64,000 nucleotides of DNA from Streptomyces durocortorensis (lineage in GTDB: Bacteria > Actinomycetota > Actinomycetes > Streptomycetales > Streptomycetaceae), in NCBI RefSeq assembly GCF_031760065.1, contig NZ_CP134500.1:2852001-2916000 (forward strand). The letters are read 5' to 3'. The notes under the pieces are model-generated. The model saw only the letters and a list, made by a program, of their open reading frames with translations. It did not search any database and was not told the origin of the DNA. Both the position numbers and the translations under genes were made by a program. Below are positions 26,860 through 34,878 of this stretch, piece after piece (within the stretch, counting starts at the first letter, position 1; every line of letters begins with the position of its first letter).

Positions 26860-27066
26860 ATGGCAATTCTTCAGGGTGCTACGGACGCGTGGACGAAGTC
26901 GTCGTACTCCGGGGGCAACGGCGCGTGCGTCGAGGTCAAGTCCCCCGTCGCTCTGTCCATCGCCGTCCGCGACTCGAAGGCTCCCGAGGGGCCCTCGCTC
27001 ACCTTCGTCCCCGGTGCGTGGAACGCGTTCGTGCGTGACGTCGCGGCGTACCGGGCCGACGTCTGA
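26860..27066 (+). CDS. DUF397 domain protein
   Basis: A 68-aa protein consisting of one DUF397 domain: WTKSSYSGGNGACVEV at residues 11-26, then VAVRDSK-type IAVRDSKAPEGPSLTF, then WNAFVRDV. Length and order are typical. Start ATG 26860 follows GGAG with 5-nt spacing. It lies behind the XRE-DUF5753 gene and probably acts with it as an antagonist, by analogy with characterised actinomycete pairs. Confidence 0.92.
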   Translation: MAILQGATDAWTKSSYSGGNGACVEVKSPVALSIAVRDSKAPEGPSLTFVPGAWNAFVRDVAAYRADV

Positions 27067-27195
27067 CCCCGACCGGCCAGGCACGACCGGCGGTTGGCCG
27101 GTCACCACGCACCATCTGACAGGGCCCTCTCGACCGGTCGCCGTCCTGGCCGAGGGGGCTCGGCACGAGCCGAGGGGCTCGCCGCGGAGCGAGAT

Positions 27196-27220
27196 CCGAG
27201 CCGGTTCGGAGCCGGCTCGG
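27196..27220 (+). terminator. Hairpin after the DUF397 gene
   Basis: CCGAGCCGG (27196-27204) and CCGGCTCGG (27212-27220) pair exactly around a 7-nt loop. Downstream, 27231-27290 is an almost pure pyrimidine tract including a run of ten C residues. Confidence 0.6.
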
Positions 27221-27280
27221 ACGAGGGACCTCCCGCCTCACCCCCACCTCTCACCCCTCACCCCACCCCCCCCCCACCCC

Positions 27281-28126
27281 TCACCTCAGCCGGTCGACGT
27301 ACCGGTCGGTCCCCGGCACGGTGGGAACGAACGGCGCGACCAGCTCCACCCGCCCCAGCCCCGTCTCCGCGACCGCCGCGTCCAGACCGGTGAAGTGCTC
27401 CTCCCAGCAGCTTCGCGGATCCTCCTGGAGGAACCACAGCAGCGTCAGCCGGGTCTCGACCCCCTCGACCTGCTTCACGTACGTCATCCGGTCGCCGGGC
27501 AGCGGGGTCGGCCGGAAGACCGTGACCATGGCCGCGGGTGAGCCCTTCAGCCGCTTCGGAAGATGGCGCGAACGCAGCCACTCCAGCAACTCCGCCCGTT
27601 GCTCCGGCCCTTCGGCGTCGACGACCTGGAGCACGAGCCCCGCGTACGGGTGATCCAGCGCGTGGAAGTCCCGGGGCCCAGCGGCACCGTCGCGGTAGAC
27701 GGTGGCCTCGTGGTCCTGGAAGGCCGTGAAGACATGGGTCCGGTCCTGGTAGACCCGGCCGTCCCGGTTGAGCCGCTTGTTGATGGCGACGGTCCACTTC
27801 ATGTGGTCGCCGTAGCGCCCCTCGGTCACCCAGTACGTCGACAGATAGCACCCCGTACCGACGGGCTGGGCGACGGCCGACTTCTCCGGATAGCGCAGGT
27901 CCTGGAGGTCCTTGGTGGCCACCCAGCGGCGCCCGGCGAACATCCACGGCATCGCCGTCGCGCCCGCGTAGTAGTGGTCGTCCTCGTACCAGCGGTTGTA
28001 GGCGTACTCATGGCCCGGGTGCGGTTCGACCATGGTGATCAGGGCGTGCCCTGGGCGCACCCCGTACGGCCCCACCCCGGCCAGCTCGGCATACCTCTCG
28101 CTGCGTGTCGCGTCGTCGCCCACCAT
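27281..28126 (-). CDS. Conserved hypothetical protein, EthD/dimeric alpha-beta barrel-like
   Basis: A 281-aa soluble protein that I recognise only as conserved in actinobacteria. The repeated pattern of short strands and helices with ALITMVEPHPGHEYAYNRWYEDDHYYAG near residue 28 resembles the first half of EthD-type ferredoxin-like barrels, which have an NxWYxxxH-like element. A second similar element with VLQVVDAEGPEQRAELLEWL occurs near 165. EthD-like proteins often accompany oxidation of small organic compounds. The gene is divergent from an SDR gene with a shared palindromic operator between them. Start ATG 28126 (MVGDDATRSERYAEL) is the most conserved-looking start. Confidence 0.55.
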   Translation of the reverse strand: MVGDDATRSERYAELAGVGPYGVRPGHALITMVEPHPGHEYAYNRWYEDDHYYAGATAMPWMFAGRRWVATKDLQDLRYPEKSAVAQPVGTGCYLSTYWVTEGRYGDHMKWTVAINKRLNRDGRVYQDRTHVFTAFQDHEATVYRDGAAGPRDFHALDHPYAGLVLQVVDAEGPEQRAELLEWLRSRHLPKRLKGSPAAMVTVFRPTPLPGDRMTYVKQVEGVETRLTLLWFLQEDPRSCWEEHFTGLDAAVAETGLGRVELVAPFVPTVPGTDRYVDRLR

Positions 28127-28165
28127 GTCTCCCTTCCCCTTCCGCCAGATCCAGCGTCCCCCTAC

Positions 28166-28182
28166 TCTGACGGTTCGTCAGA
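28166..28182. promoter_or_regulatory. Operator TCTGACG-N3-CGTCAGA, regulon site 1
   Basis: TCTGACG-GTT-CGTCAGA is a perfect 7-bp-arm palindrome placed between the divergent starts at 28126 and 28209. The same motif recurs at 56233, 56295 and, degenerate, 58147. TetR-family repressors commonly bind such sites, but no regulator gene that fits is in the window. Confidence 0.7.
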
Positions 28183-28208
28183 TGGACTGCCAGGGCCGGG
28201 AGGCGCCG

Positions 28209-28991
28209 ATGTTGCTCACGGGGAAGACGGTCATCGTCTCGGGTGTCGGGCCGGGGCTCGGGCACCGGGTCGCGGAGACCGTCGTACGGGACGGAGGCCG
28301 CGCGGTGCTCGGGGCGCGCACGGCGGCGAACCTGGCGAAGAGCGCGGCGGAGATCGACCCCGGGGGCCTGCACACCGCCCACCTCCCCACCGACATCACG
28401 GACGAGGCTCAGTGCGAGGCGCTGGCGGCGCTGGCGGTCGAGCGGTTCGGCGGGATCGACGCGGTGGTGCATGTCGCCGCCTGGGACAGCTGCTTCGGGG
28501 GACTCCAGGACGCGGACTTCGCCACCTGGCAGTCGGTCATCGACGTGAACCTGCTCGGTACGCTGCGGATGACCCGGGCCTGTCTGCCCGCCCTCAAGGA
28601 GCGGGGCGGCTCGGTGGTGGTGATCGGTACGCAGTCCGCGGTGGCCGCCCCCTCCCAGGTGCGGCAGGCGGCGTACGCCGCGTCCAAGGGGGCGCTCACC
28701 TCGGCGATGTACTCCCTGGCACGGGAGCTGGGCCCGGACCGCATCCGGGTCAACACGGTGCTGCCGGGCTGGATGTGGGGGCCGCCGGTGCAGGCGTACG
28801 TCCGGTTCACCGCGCACACCGAGGGCGTACCGGAGGCAGAGGTGCGGGCCCGGCTCACCGAGCGGATGGCGCTGCCGGAGCTGGCCACGGACGGGGATGT
28901 GGCGGAGGCCGTCGCCTTCCTGGCCTCCGACCGGGCACGGGCGATCACGGGCCAGTCGCTGCTGGTCAATGCGGGCGAACTGATGCGATGA
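28209..28991 (+). CDS. SDR family oxidoreductase
   Basis: A 260-aa short-chain dehydrogenase. The Rossmann glycine motif is atypical in spacing but present: VSGVGPGLGHRVAE at residues 10-23. The NNAG element is replaced by HVAAWDS near 87. The catalytic Ser is in VVIGTQSAVAA near 143 and the catalytic pair is YAASK near 157. RVNTVLPGWMWGP and the C-terminal ITGQSLLVNAGE are standard. Start ATG 28209 follows GGGAGG with 5-nt spacing. Control by the palindrome 28166-28182 is likely. The substrate is unknown, and it may oxidise an alcohol formed in the same pathway as the LLM and SDR genes at 55-58 kb. Confidence 0.85.
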   Translation: MLLTGKTVIVSGVGPGLGHRVAETVVRDGGRAVLGARTAANLAKSAAEIDPGGLHTAHLPTDITDEAQCEALAALAVERFGGIDAVVHVAAWDSCFGGLQDADFATWQSVIDVNLLGTLRMTRACLPALKERGGSVVVIGTQSAVAAPSQVRQAAYAASKGALTSAMYSLARELGPDRIRVNTVLPGWMWGPPVQAYVRFTAHTEGVPEAEVRARLTERMALPELATDGDVAEAVAFLASDRARAITGQSLLVNAGELMR

Positions 28992-29079
28992 CGTTCTGCG
29001 TCCGGTTCCTGGGCACCGCTGCCCGCGCGGACCGCGGGCTCCTGGGCTGGATGCCTCGGATCAAACCGTCGAGGCACCG

Positions 29080-30195
29080 CTACCCGCGCGGGTAGCGGGC
29101 CAGCCAGCCCGGGGCGGCGGCGGACGGGCTGTGCAGGGCCGGCCCCTGGGTCATCTCCATCGCGAAGTCGTCGGCCAGTTCGAGGACGGTGGAGCGCCCC
29201 TCCAGCTCCACGAGCCAGGCCGGCGGCAGTGCGGTCTCCCCGTGCAGCGTGCCGAGCAGCGCCCCGCAGGCGGAGGCGGTGGCGCGGGAGGGGCCGCTGT
29301 GGTTCACGGCGAGCCGCAGCCCGTGCCGGATGTCCTCGCTGACCAGCGCGCAGTACACGGCGACGGCGAGGACCTCCTCGGCGGCGTCGCTCGCGCCCAG
29401 CGCCTCGATCAGGGCCGGGCCCGGGATGCCCTGCCGCACCGAGCCGAGGGCCTTCTGCAACGCCTCGGCGACCGGTTCGTGTCCGGGGCGTTCGACGAGC
29501 AGGGCCAGGGCGTTCTGCACGGAACCGTCCAGGGTCTCCCCGCGGGCCAGCCCGTGCACGAGTACGGCGAAGGCTCCGGCGGCCAGTTGGGCCGCGGGGT
29601 GGCCGTGGGACTGGGCGGCGCACTCGACGGCCAGCTGGAGCACGAGGCCCGGCTCCCAGCCCACGAGCAGCCCGAAAGGCGCGGACCGGGTGAGCGCGCC
29701 CGCGTCCCGGGCGGTGGGGTTCTTGGGCTGGTCGAGGGTCCCCATGACGGTGTCGCCGAAGCCGGTCAGGGCTTCCCGGGCGGGGCCGCGGCGGGCGTAG
29801 AGCCACTCCTCGGCGGCCAGCCAGCCGTTGTCCTCGCGGCGCTCGTCAGGCCCCCAGTCGTGCTGGGTGGCGGCCCAGCGCAGGTGGGCCCGGTGCACAT
29901 CGGTGGGCGGGTGCCAGGCACCGGTGTCGCGGCGGACCTGGGCGCGGATCAGCCCGTCGACGGTGAACAGGGTGAGCTGGGTGAGCGCGGTGACGGCCCC
30001 GCGTCTGCCGTGCGCGACGACGTAGTCGGTGACCCCCTCGACCCCGTGGGCCGCCCGGATCTCCTCCAGCCCGAGCCCGCTGACCCCGGCCCCGAGCGCG
30101 TCCCCGACGGCCCCGCCGAGCAGGGCCCCGCGGACCCGGCTGCGGAAGTCCTGCTGCTCGGCCCGGCCCCAGACAGCCGTGGTCCCTGTGCTCAC
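29080..30195 (-). CDS. ADP-ribosylglycohydrolase-fold protein, metal site degenerate
   Basis: A 371-aa protein of the DraG/ARH fold. The opening RVRGALLGGAVGDALGAG (about 18-35) and the closing NHSGPSRATASACGALLGTL (about 305) give the family. Active members bind two Mg ions through TDDT near the front and GDSDST near the end. Here these read TALTQLTL and GPSRATA, so the metal-binding acidic residues are gone. I expect no classical ADP-ribose hydrolysis; a binding or decoy role is possible. Start GTG 30195 follows GGGAGGGGG; the open frame upstream is the relic of a PIN gene. The TAG stop sits in an 18-bp palindrome. Confidence 0.78.
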   Translation of the reverse strand: MSTGTTAVWGRAEQQDFRSRVRGALLGGAVGDALGAGVSGLGLEEIRAAHGVEGVTDYVVAHGRRGAVTALTQLTLFTVDGLIRAQVRRDTGAWHPPTDVHRAHLRWAATQHDWGPDERREDNGWLAAEEWLYARRGPAREALTGFGDTVMGTLDQPKNPTARDAGALTRSAPFGLLVGWEPGLVLQLAVECAAQSHGHPAAQLAAGAFAVLVHGLARGETLDGSVQNALALLVERPGHEPVAEALQKALGSVRQGIPGPALIEALGASDAAEEVLAVAVYCALVSEDIRHGLRLAVNHSGPSRATASACGALLGTLHGETALPPAWLVELEGRSTVLELADDFAMEMTQGPALHSPSAAAPGWLARYPRG

Positions 30196-30339
30196 CCCGC
30201 CCCCTCCCGACGCCGCGTATCCCCGGACACCGCGTACAAGCCTGCGCGGGCCCCTGCGGGCGACCGCGCAAGCACTGTAATCGAACGGGAACGGGCGGCA
30301 GAGGGGGCGGCCGGGGTACGTACGGGTATGTCGACGCAC

Positions 30340-30377
30340 GTCCCGCAGGTCGCTTTTGGCCGGTGTCCCGCAGGTCG
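30340..30377. repeat. 13-bp direct repeat
   Basis: GTCCCGCAGGTCG occurs at 30340-30352 and 30365-30377, 25 bp apart, in the decayed stretch between the ADP-ribosylglycohydrolase-like gene and the PIN relic. Confidence 0.6.
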
Positions 30378-30405
30378 TCTTCTGCCCGTGGGGACGGCGG
30401 CCGAT

Positions 30406-30744
30406 CAGGAGATCGTCGGGCACGATCCGGAAGTGCGTGTACCGGCCCGCGAGCGGCCGCATGGCCCGGAAGTCCCGGATGTCCCGGGTCAGCACGGCGT
30501 CCGTGGCGTACTCGGCCGCCAGCGCGACATCGACCGCGTCCACCAGATCGAGGTTCGCCGTCGCGTACCGGGCCCGCACGGCGAGTACGGCGTCCAGGAG
30601 TTCCGCGGTCGGAGGCGCGAGGACGAGCCGCGTCTCCCTGGCCCGCTCCGTGATCGAGCGAAGAACGTGATCAGCCGCCCGGCCGCCTGCCCGGACCGTC
30701 GCGACGTGATGGATCTCGGTGAGCGCCAGAGGGCTCGCGACCCA
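30406..30744 (-). pseudogene. PIN-domain (VapC-type) relic, N-terminus lost
   Basis: The minus strand encodes in one frame WVASPLALTEIHHV, then ELLDAVLAVRARYA, NLDLVDAVDVALAAEYATDA, VLTRDIRDFRAMRP and FRIVPDDL. This is the last two thirds of a PIN ribonuclease toxin: the LTE middle motif and the late acidic residues D-LVDA and TRDIRDF are present. The N-terminal strand with the first catalytic Asp (DTSAL-type) is missing. In its place the frame runs into the end of the STAND-TPR gene, which overlaps the relic by 74 nt. No start codon lies in the upstream part of the frame, and no antitoxin gene is adjacent. I take it as a truncated toxin gene, perhaps joined to the TPR gene by a deletion. Confidence 0.65.
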
Positions 30745-33103
30745 GCCGTTCCCGCTGCGCCCGCGCCCACGCGTAGTCCGGGTCCAGCTCCAGCGCCCGG
30801 TCCAGGTCCGCCAGCGCCTCCGAGACCCGCCCCAGGGCCTCCAGCGCCAGGGCCCTGCTGCCGTGCGCCCAGGCGTACTCCGGGTCCAGGGCCAGCGCCC
30901 GCCCGTAGCAGCCGACGGCCTCCTCGTACCGTCCCGTCACCCGGTACACCTCGCCCCGCTCCCCCTCGGTCCCGGCGAGGCCGGGGGTCAGCTCCTCGGT
31001 CCGGTCCAGGTCGGCGAGGGCGCCCACCGGGTCGCCCAGCGCGGCACGGACCCGGGCCCGCCGCGCCAGCGCCCACGCGTACTCCGGCCACAGGGCGATC
31101 GCCCGGTCGAAGTCGCCCAGCGCCTCCTCGTGGCGGCCGAGGCGGTGGCGGACCAGGCCCCGGCTCCCGAGCGGCACGGCGTCCGACGGGTCCAGGGCAT
31201 GAGCCCGGTCCAGGACGGTCAGGGCCTCCTCCAGGCGCCCCATCCTCCGGTACGTCTCACCCCGCTCGCGCACCGCCCAGGCCCAGGCGGGCGCGATCTC
31301 CTCGGCCCGGTCCAGGTCGGCGAGCGCGTCCTCGTACCGGCCGAGCGCCCGCAGCACCACCGCCCGCCCCTGGTAGGCCCGTTCGCAACGCGGGTCCACC
31401 GCGACGGCCCGCCCGTGGTCGGACAGGGCGGCGGCGGGCTCCCCGGCCCGGAGGCGGTCCCAGGCCCGCGCCACGAGGGCGGCGGCCCGGTCCTTGTCGG
31501 TCAGCTCGGCGCGGGTGAGGAGGAGGCCGAGGGCGGCGGTGGGGCGGGGCCCGTGGTCGGTGACGGCGGCGAGCAGGTCACGCCCCCAGTCGCGCAGGAG
31601 GGCGCTGTCGGCGTCCTCGCCCGCGTCCACGAGGGTCCGGGCCCAGTGGCGGGCGGCCGAAGGCTGCTGGGCACAGACCGCGATCCCGGCGCGCCAGGCG
31701 TCGGGCAGGGCGGTGCGTGGACGGGCGCACAGCCGGTGGTACAGCGCCTCCAGGGCTGCCCGGCGCCACGGCTCCTCGGCCCAGAGCCGTTCCGGGTCGA
31801 CCCCCTCGGCGGCGGCGTCCCGGCGGGCGGCGAAGGCGTCGGCCAGCCGGTCGTGCGTCTCCTTCCACCGCCGCGGGGAGCCGGTACGCCGGAGCCGCAG
31901 CATCGGGGCCCGTACGACCCCGTGGTAGCGGGAGCGGCCCGAGTGCGGGGCGACGACGAACGGCAGCTCGTGCAGCCAGTCGTAGAGCCCGGGCGGGGAG
32001 TCCGGGGCGGCGACGGCCACCAGGTCCTCGTCGAACCGCCGGGGCAGGGCGCACGCGAGAGCGGCCGCCCGGCGGACCGGGTCGCTCTCGCCCGCCAGGA
32101 AGCGTTCGACGGCAGTGGCGTTCGCCTCACCCGCCGCGCCGGGGTTCGCGGCGAGCGTCGACACCAGGACCGGCAGCCCGCCGGAGAGCCGCAGCACCTC
32201 CCGTACGACGGGCTCCTCCACCACCCCGCGTCCGGTGAGGAGTCGGCGTGACTCCGCCTCCGTGAAGGGCCCGAGCGGCACGTCGGCGACCAGGCGGGCC
32301 CGGTCGCCCCAGCGCACGGGGTCCAGGCGGCGCTGTCCGGCCAGGGTCAGCACGAGGTTCGCGGGCAGCTCCCCGTACCGCCCCGCCGTCAGCAGGTCCG
32401 CCAGCCACCGGTCCAGCAGGGGCGCGGTGCGCTCGTAGGTGTCCAGGAACAGGGCGATCCACGGCACGGTGTCCGCGACCCGGTCCAGCTCGGCGACGAA
32501 CACCGGGGTGAGGACCCGTACCGGTTCCGCCAGCAGCCGCGCCTCCTCCTGCTGCCGGGCCCGCCCCCCGAAAACCGCCCGCAGCCCGCCCGCGCCCCGG
32601 GCCACGACCGCCGGATCGATGCCCCCGGCGAGCGCGCCCACCACGGGGATCGCCCCGGCCGCGATCAGCCCCGCCTGCGCGGCGGCCAGCGCCCCGGGCG
32701 AGGGGTCGCCCCCGTCCCCGGCCAGTCGGCTCGCCGCGTCGTGGAGCGTGCGCCGGTATCTGGCGAGCAGCCGGTCGAGCGCCTTGAGCGGGTGCCCCTG
32801 CTCGGCGAACTGCGCGGCGACGGCGGCCAGTACCTCCGGCACGGAGTCGGCCCCCTCGTCCACGGACGCGACCAACGCCCCGAACTCCCCCGCCACCCGC
32901 CGCCATTCCCGCACCAGCGAGGTCTTGCCGACCCCCGCATTGCCCCGCACATGAAAGACGAACCGGTGCCGGGGGTCCTCCGGCGGTATCGCGAAGTTCC
33001 ACCGATACAGGTTGAGTTCGGCCTCCCGGCCGACGAACGCGGCACGGCGCTGTTCCTCGATGATCTGCTGGAGGGACGGACGACGGGGCGTGGTCGCGGG
33101 CAT
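30671..33103 (-). CDS. STAND-type NTPase with C-terminal TPR repeats
   Basis: An 810-aa signalling-type ATPase. After QQIIEEQRRAAFVGREAEL comes the Walker A motif RGNAGVGKTSL (residues 53-63). A hydrophobic Ala/Gly-rich insert (IAAGAIPVVGALAGG, about 165-180) follows, then the NTPase remainder with ALFLDTYERTAPLL (Walker B-like) near 245. Helical winged and arm regions precede about seven TPRs from 540 to 790 (for example EEALGDFDRAIALWPEYAWA and DLDRALELDPDYAWA). STAND proteins act as switches in regulation, cell death or phage defence; nothing nearby fixes the role. Start ATG 33103. The last 25 residues (after WARAQRERLG) are basic and overlap the PIN relic. Confidence 0.8.
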   Translation of the reverse strand: MPATTPRRPSLQQIIEEQRRAAFVGREAELNLYRWNFAIPPEDPRHRFVFHVRGNAGVGKTSLVREWRRVAGEFGALVASVDEGADSVPEVLAAVAAQFAEQGHPLKALDRLLARYRRTLHDAASRLAGDGGDPSPGALAAAQAGLIAAGAIPVVGALAGGIDPAVVARGAGGLRAVFGGRARQQEEARLLAEPVRVLTPVFVAELDRVADTVPWIALFLDTYERTAPLLDRWLADLLTAGRYGELPANLVLTLAGQRRLDPVRWGDRARLVADVPLGPFTEAESRRLLTGRGVVEEPVVREVLRLSGGLPVLVSTLAANPGAAGEANATAVERFLAGESDPVRRAAALACALPRRFDEDLVAVAAPDSPPGLYDWLHELPFVVAPHSGRSRYHGVVRAPMLRLRRTGSPRRWKETHDRLADAFAARRDAAAEGVDPERLWAEEPWRRAALEALYHRLCARPRTALPDAWRAGIAVCAQQPSAARHWARTLVDAGEDADSALLRDWGRDLLAAVTDHGPRPTAALGLLLTRAELTDKDRAAALVARAWDRLRAGEPAAALSDHGRAVAVDPRCERAYQGRAVVLRALGRYEDALADLDRAEEIAPAWAWAVRERGETYRRMGRLEEALTVLDRAHALDPSDAVPLGSRGLVRHRLGRHEEALGDFDRAIALWPEYAWALARRARVRAALGDPVGALADLDRTEELTPGLAGTEGERGEVYRVTGRYEEAVGCYGRALALDPEYAWAHGSRALALEALGRVSEALADLDRALELDPDYAWARAQRERLGREPSGAHRDPSRRDGPGRRPGG

Positions 33104-33194
33104 GCCCCCAGTCTGTCAGCGCCCCTCACCCTCCGGCAGTCGCCCTCCCCTGCTGCGGGAGCCCCGTCGCCTGCCCCCACCCCCGTACGCCGCA

Positions 33195-33235
33195 GGGCCC
33201 GCGCGCCCGTCCTCACCGGGCGGGGGCGCGGGCCC
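33195..33235 (-). terminator. Hairpin after the NLP gene
   Basis: GGGCCCGCGC (33195-33204) and GCGCGGGCCC (33226-33235) pair exactly, with an inner GCCCG/CGGGC stem. It lies 57 bp past the NLP stop on the minus strand. Confidence 0.7.
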
Positions 33236-33291
33236 CCGCGTCACCACTCGCCGAGGGCGGCCGCGCACGTCGCCGTCGGCGCCACCACCTG

Positions 33292-34179
33292 TCAGGCCCA
33301 GGGGTCGAAGGGGATTCCGGCGGGCCGGGAGTTGTTGAGCAGGTTGCGGAAGCGGTCGTCCTTGTCGGTGACCTTGATGGTCGCGGCACCGAAGTCGGCG
33401 TTCATGAGCCTTTCGCGCAACTCCGTGCTGGGGAAGCCGTTCCAGTCGACGACCGGGGGATAGCGCCAGTTGCCGTAGTGGTTCTCCGGCGGCTCGTCGT
33501 TGCCGTTGGCGAGGCGGAAGAAGTGCGTGCTCCAACCGTCCTTGTGGTAGACGACCTTGGGGTGCGAGCCGTCGAAACGCACCTGCGAGCGCGGGTAGGT
33601 CTTGACGGTGCTGTGCTGCGTCGTCGAGACGTAGTCCACTTGGTTGGAGCCCTGGTTGACCCAGGAGATCACATGCTCGAAGTCGTGCCGGTGCCCGCCG
33701 AGCCCGCTGCCGTGGACGGCCTGGTCCTTCTCGAAGTAGCTCGCGTAGACGATGGCGCACCAGCCGTTGTTGCACTTCGAGCGGGCGTACGTCTGAGAGT
33801 TGTCCAGGTCCCACTGGTCCCGGCAGCTGCCGTTGACCGCGCCGGTCGTCTTCAGCCCCGTCGCGAGGGTCCCGTCGGGACCGATGGCGGGCGTGGCGTA
33901 GCAGCCGTCCCCGTCGTAGTCGAAGGCGGGCGAGAAGGACTGCTCGTAACCCCCGGCGTTCTGGGGGAGGTTCTGCGGCGGGCCGGCGTGGGCGGCGGAG
34001 GCGGTGCCCAGCACGAGGAGGCCCGCGGCGGCGAGGACGGCGGCGGTGCGGGCAGTGCCGGCAAGAGCCGTGCCGATGCGGGCGGCGAACCCGTTGCGGC
34101 TGGGAAGTGGAACGCTCGCACCGGCGGGTGCGGCACTGCGGTTCCTGGGTGGCTTCGGCGGTATCGGTGGAGTTCGCAT
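33292..34179 (-). CDS. Secreted NPP1/NLP (necrosis- and ethylene-inducing-like) protein
   Basis: A 295-aa exported protein of the NLP family, which in plant pathogens binds sphingolipids and permeabilises plant membranes. A long basic n-region (about 1-40) and a hydrophobic core AAVLAAAGLLVLGTASAAHA end at a likely AHA cleavage site near 65. The family heptapeptide reads GHRHDFE at residues 162-168; the classical form is GHRHDWE, so Trp is replaced by Phe. Other family parts are NNGWCAIVYASYFEKDQ and NWRYPPVVDWNGFP. Two Cys pairs are visible. Start ATG 34179 follows GGAG with 9-nt spacing; ATGs further up have no site. Streptomyces NLPs occur in saprophytes too, so pathogenicity need not follow. 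Confidence 0.87.
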   Translation of the reverse strand: MRTPPIPPKPPRNRSAAPAGASVPLPSRNGFAARIGTALAGTARTAAVLAAAGLLVLGTASAAHAGPPQNLPQNAGGYEQSFSPAFDYDGDGCYATPAIGPDGTLATGLKTTGAVNGSCRDQWDLDNSQTYARSKCNNGWCAIVYASYFEKDQAVHGSGLGGHRHDFEHVISWVNQGSNQVDYVSTTQHSTVKTYPRSQVRFDGSHPKVVYHKDGWSTHFFRLANGNDEPPENHYGNWRYPPVVDWNGFPSTELRERLMNADFGAATIKVTDKDDRFRNLLNNSRPAGIPFDPWA

Positions 34180-34407
34180 GTCTTCTGTCTCCTGACTCAT
34201 CCGGCCCACTCAGCGCGTGGCGACGGGGGCGACCCCCGCAAGAGTTGCCCGGGTCATGACAGAGAGAAACAGAAAACCGCCTCCTACCTGCCCGTCGGCG
34301 CCTGGCCGCCGCCCTCCCGGCAAACGATCAAGAAGCGAAGATAACGTGAGGGAACAGGCGGCCCCATCGCGGAAGAAGAGATCGACGTACGGCGTCACGG
34401 AGGACCT

Positions 34408-34848
34408 ATGGCTTGGGACGAGTGGGAGCAGGCGAAGGCGAGGGCGCAGCAGGACGCGGCCATGCGGTTGAACGAGGTCGCCCCCGCACGCGGTGGTGGC
34501 GACGGAGACCTGGTTGTCCACGACAACGTCCTCGGCGCGCTGGGGAACGCGGCCTACGACCTGCGGCAGCACTTCTCCTCCGCATCCGACCACGCGCGGC
34601 AGAACACCTTCGACGCGTCCGTCCAGCTGTTCAACGACGGGTTCGACATGGGTTCCGCCCTCACCGAACTCCATGACGCCTGGAACACGAAGGCGGGAAC
34701 GCTCAAGGAGGCGTGCGCGCACATCTCCAACCATCTCGACTACACCCGCGCCGAGCACGCGAAGGACGCGGTCAAGATCGCGACGGACCTGCACACGATC
34801 GGCGGGGACGAGCTGTCCGTGTCGCGCATCAACGACTACTACAAGTAA
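34408..34848 (+). CDS. WXG100-like (ESX/type VII) small protein
   Basis: A 146-aa mostly helical protein without signal peptide. The start MAWDEWEQAKARAQ and two long predicted helices (about 40-75 and 85-125) separated by a turn with ELHDAWNTKAGTL resemble WXG100/ESX secreted partners, although the WxG tripeptide itself is degenerate (WNTKAG). The end VSRINDYYK has a YxxxD/E-like tail only in reverse order, so the canonical export tag is not certain. Start ATG 34408 has GGAGG with 5-nt spacing. It is the first gene of a three-gene set with a DUF6571 protein 30 bp downstream; the pairing suggests type VII secretion or its own heterodimer. Confidence 0.65.
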   Translation: MAWDEWEQAKARAQQDAAMRLNEVAPARGGGDGDLVVHDNVLGALGNAAYDLRQHFSSASDHARQNTFDASVQLFNDGFDMGSALTELHDAWNTKAGTLKEACAHISNHLDYTRAEHAKDAVKIATDLHTIGGDELSVSRINDYYK

Positions 34849-34878
34849 TCGGCACGTCGGGCAACGGGGGCACACATC

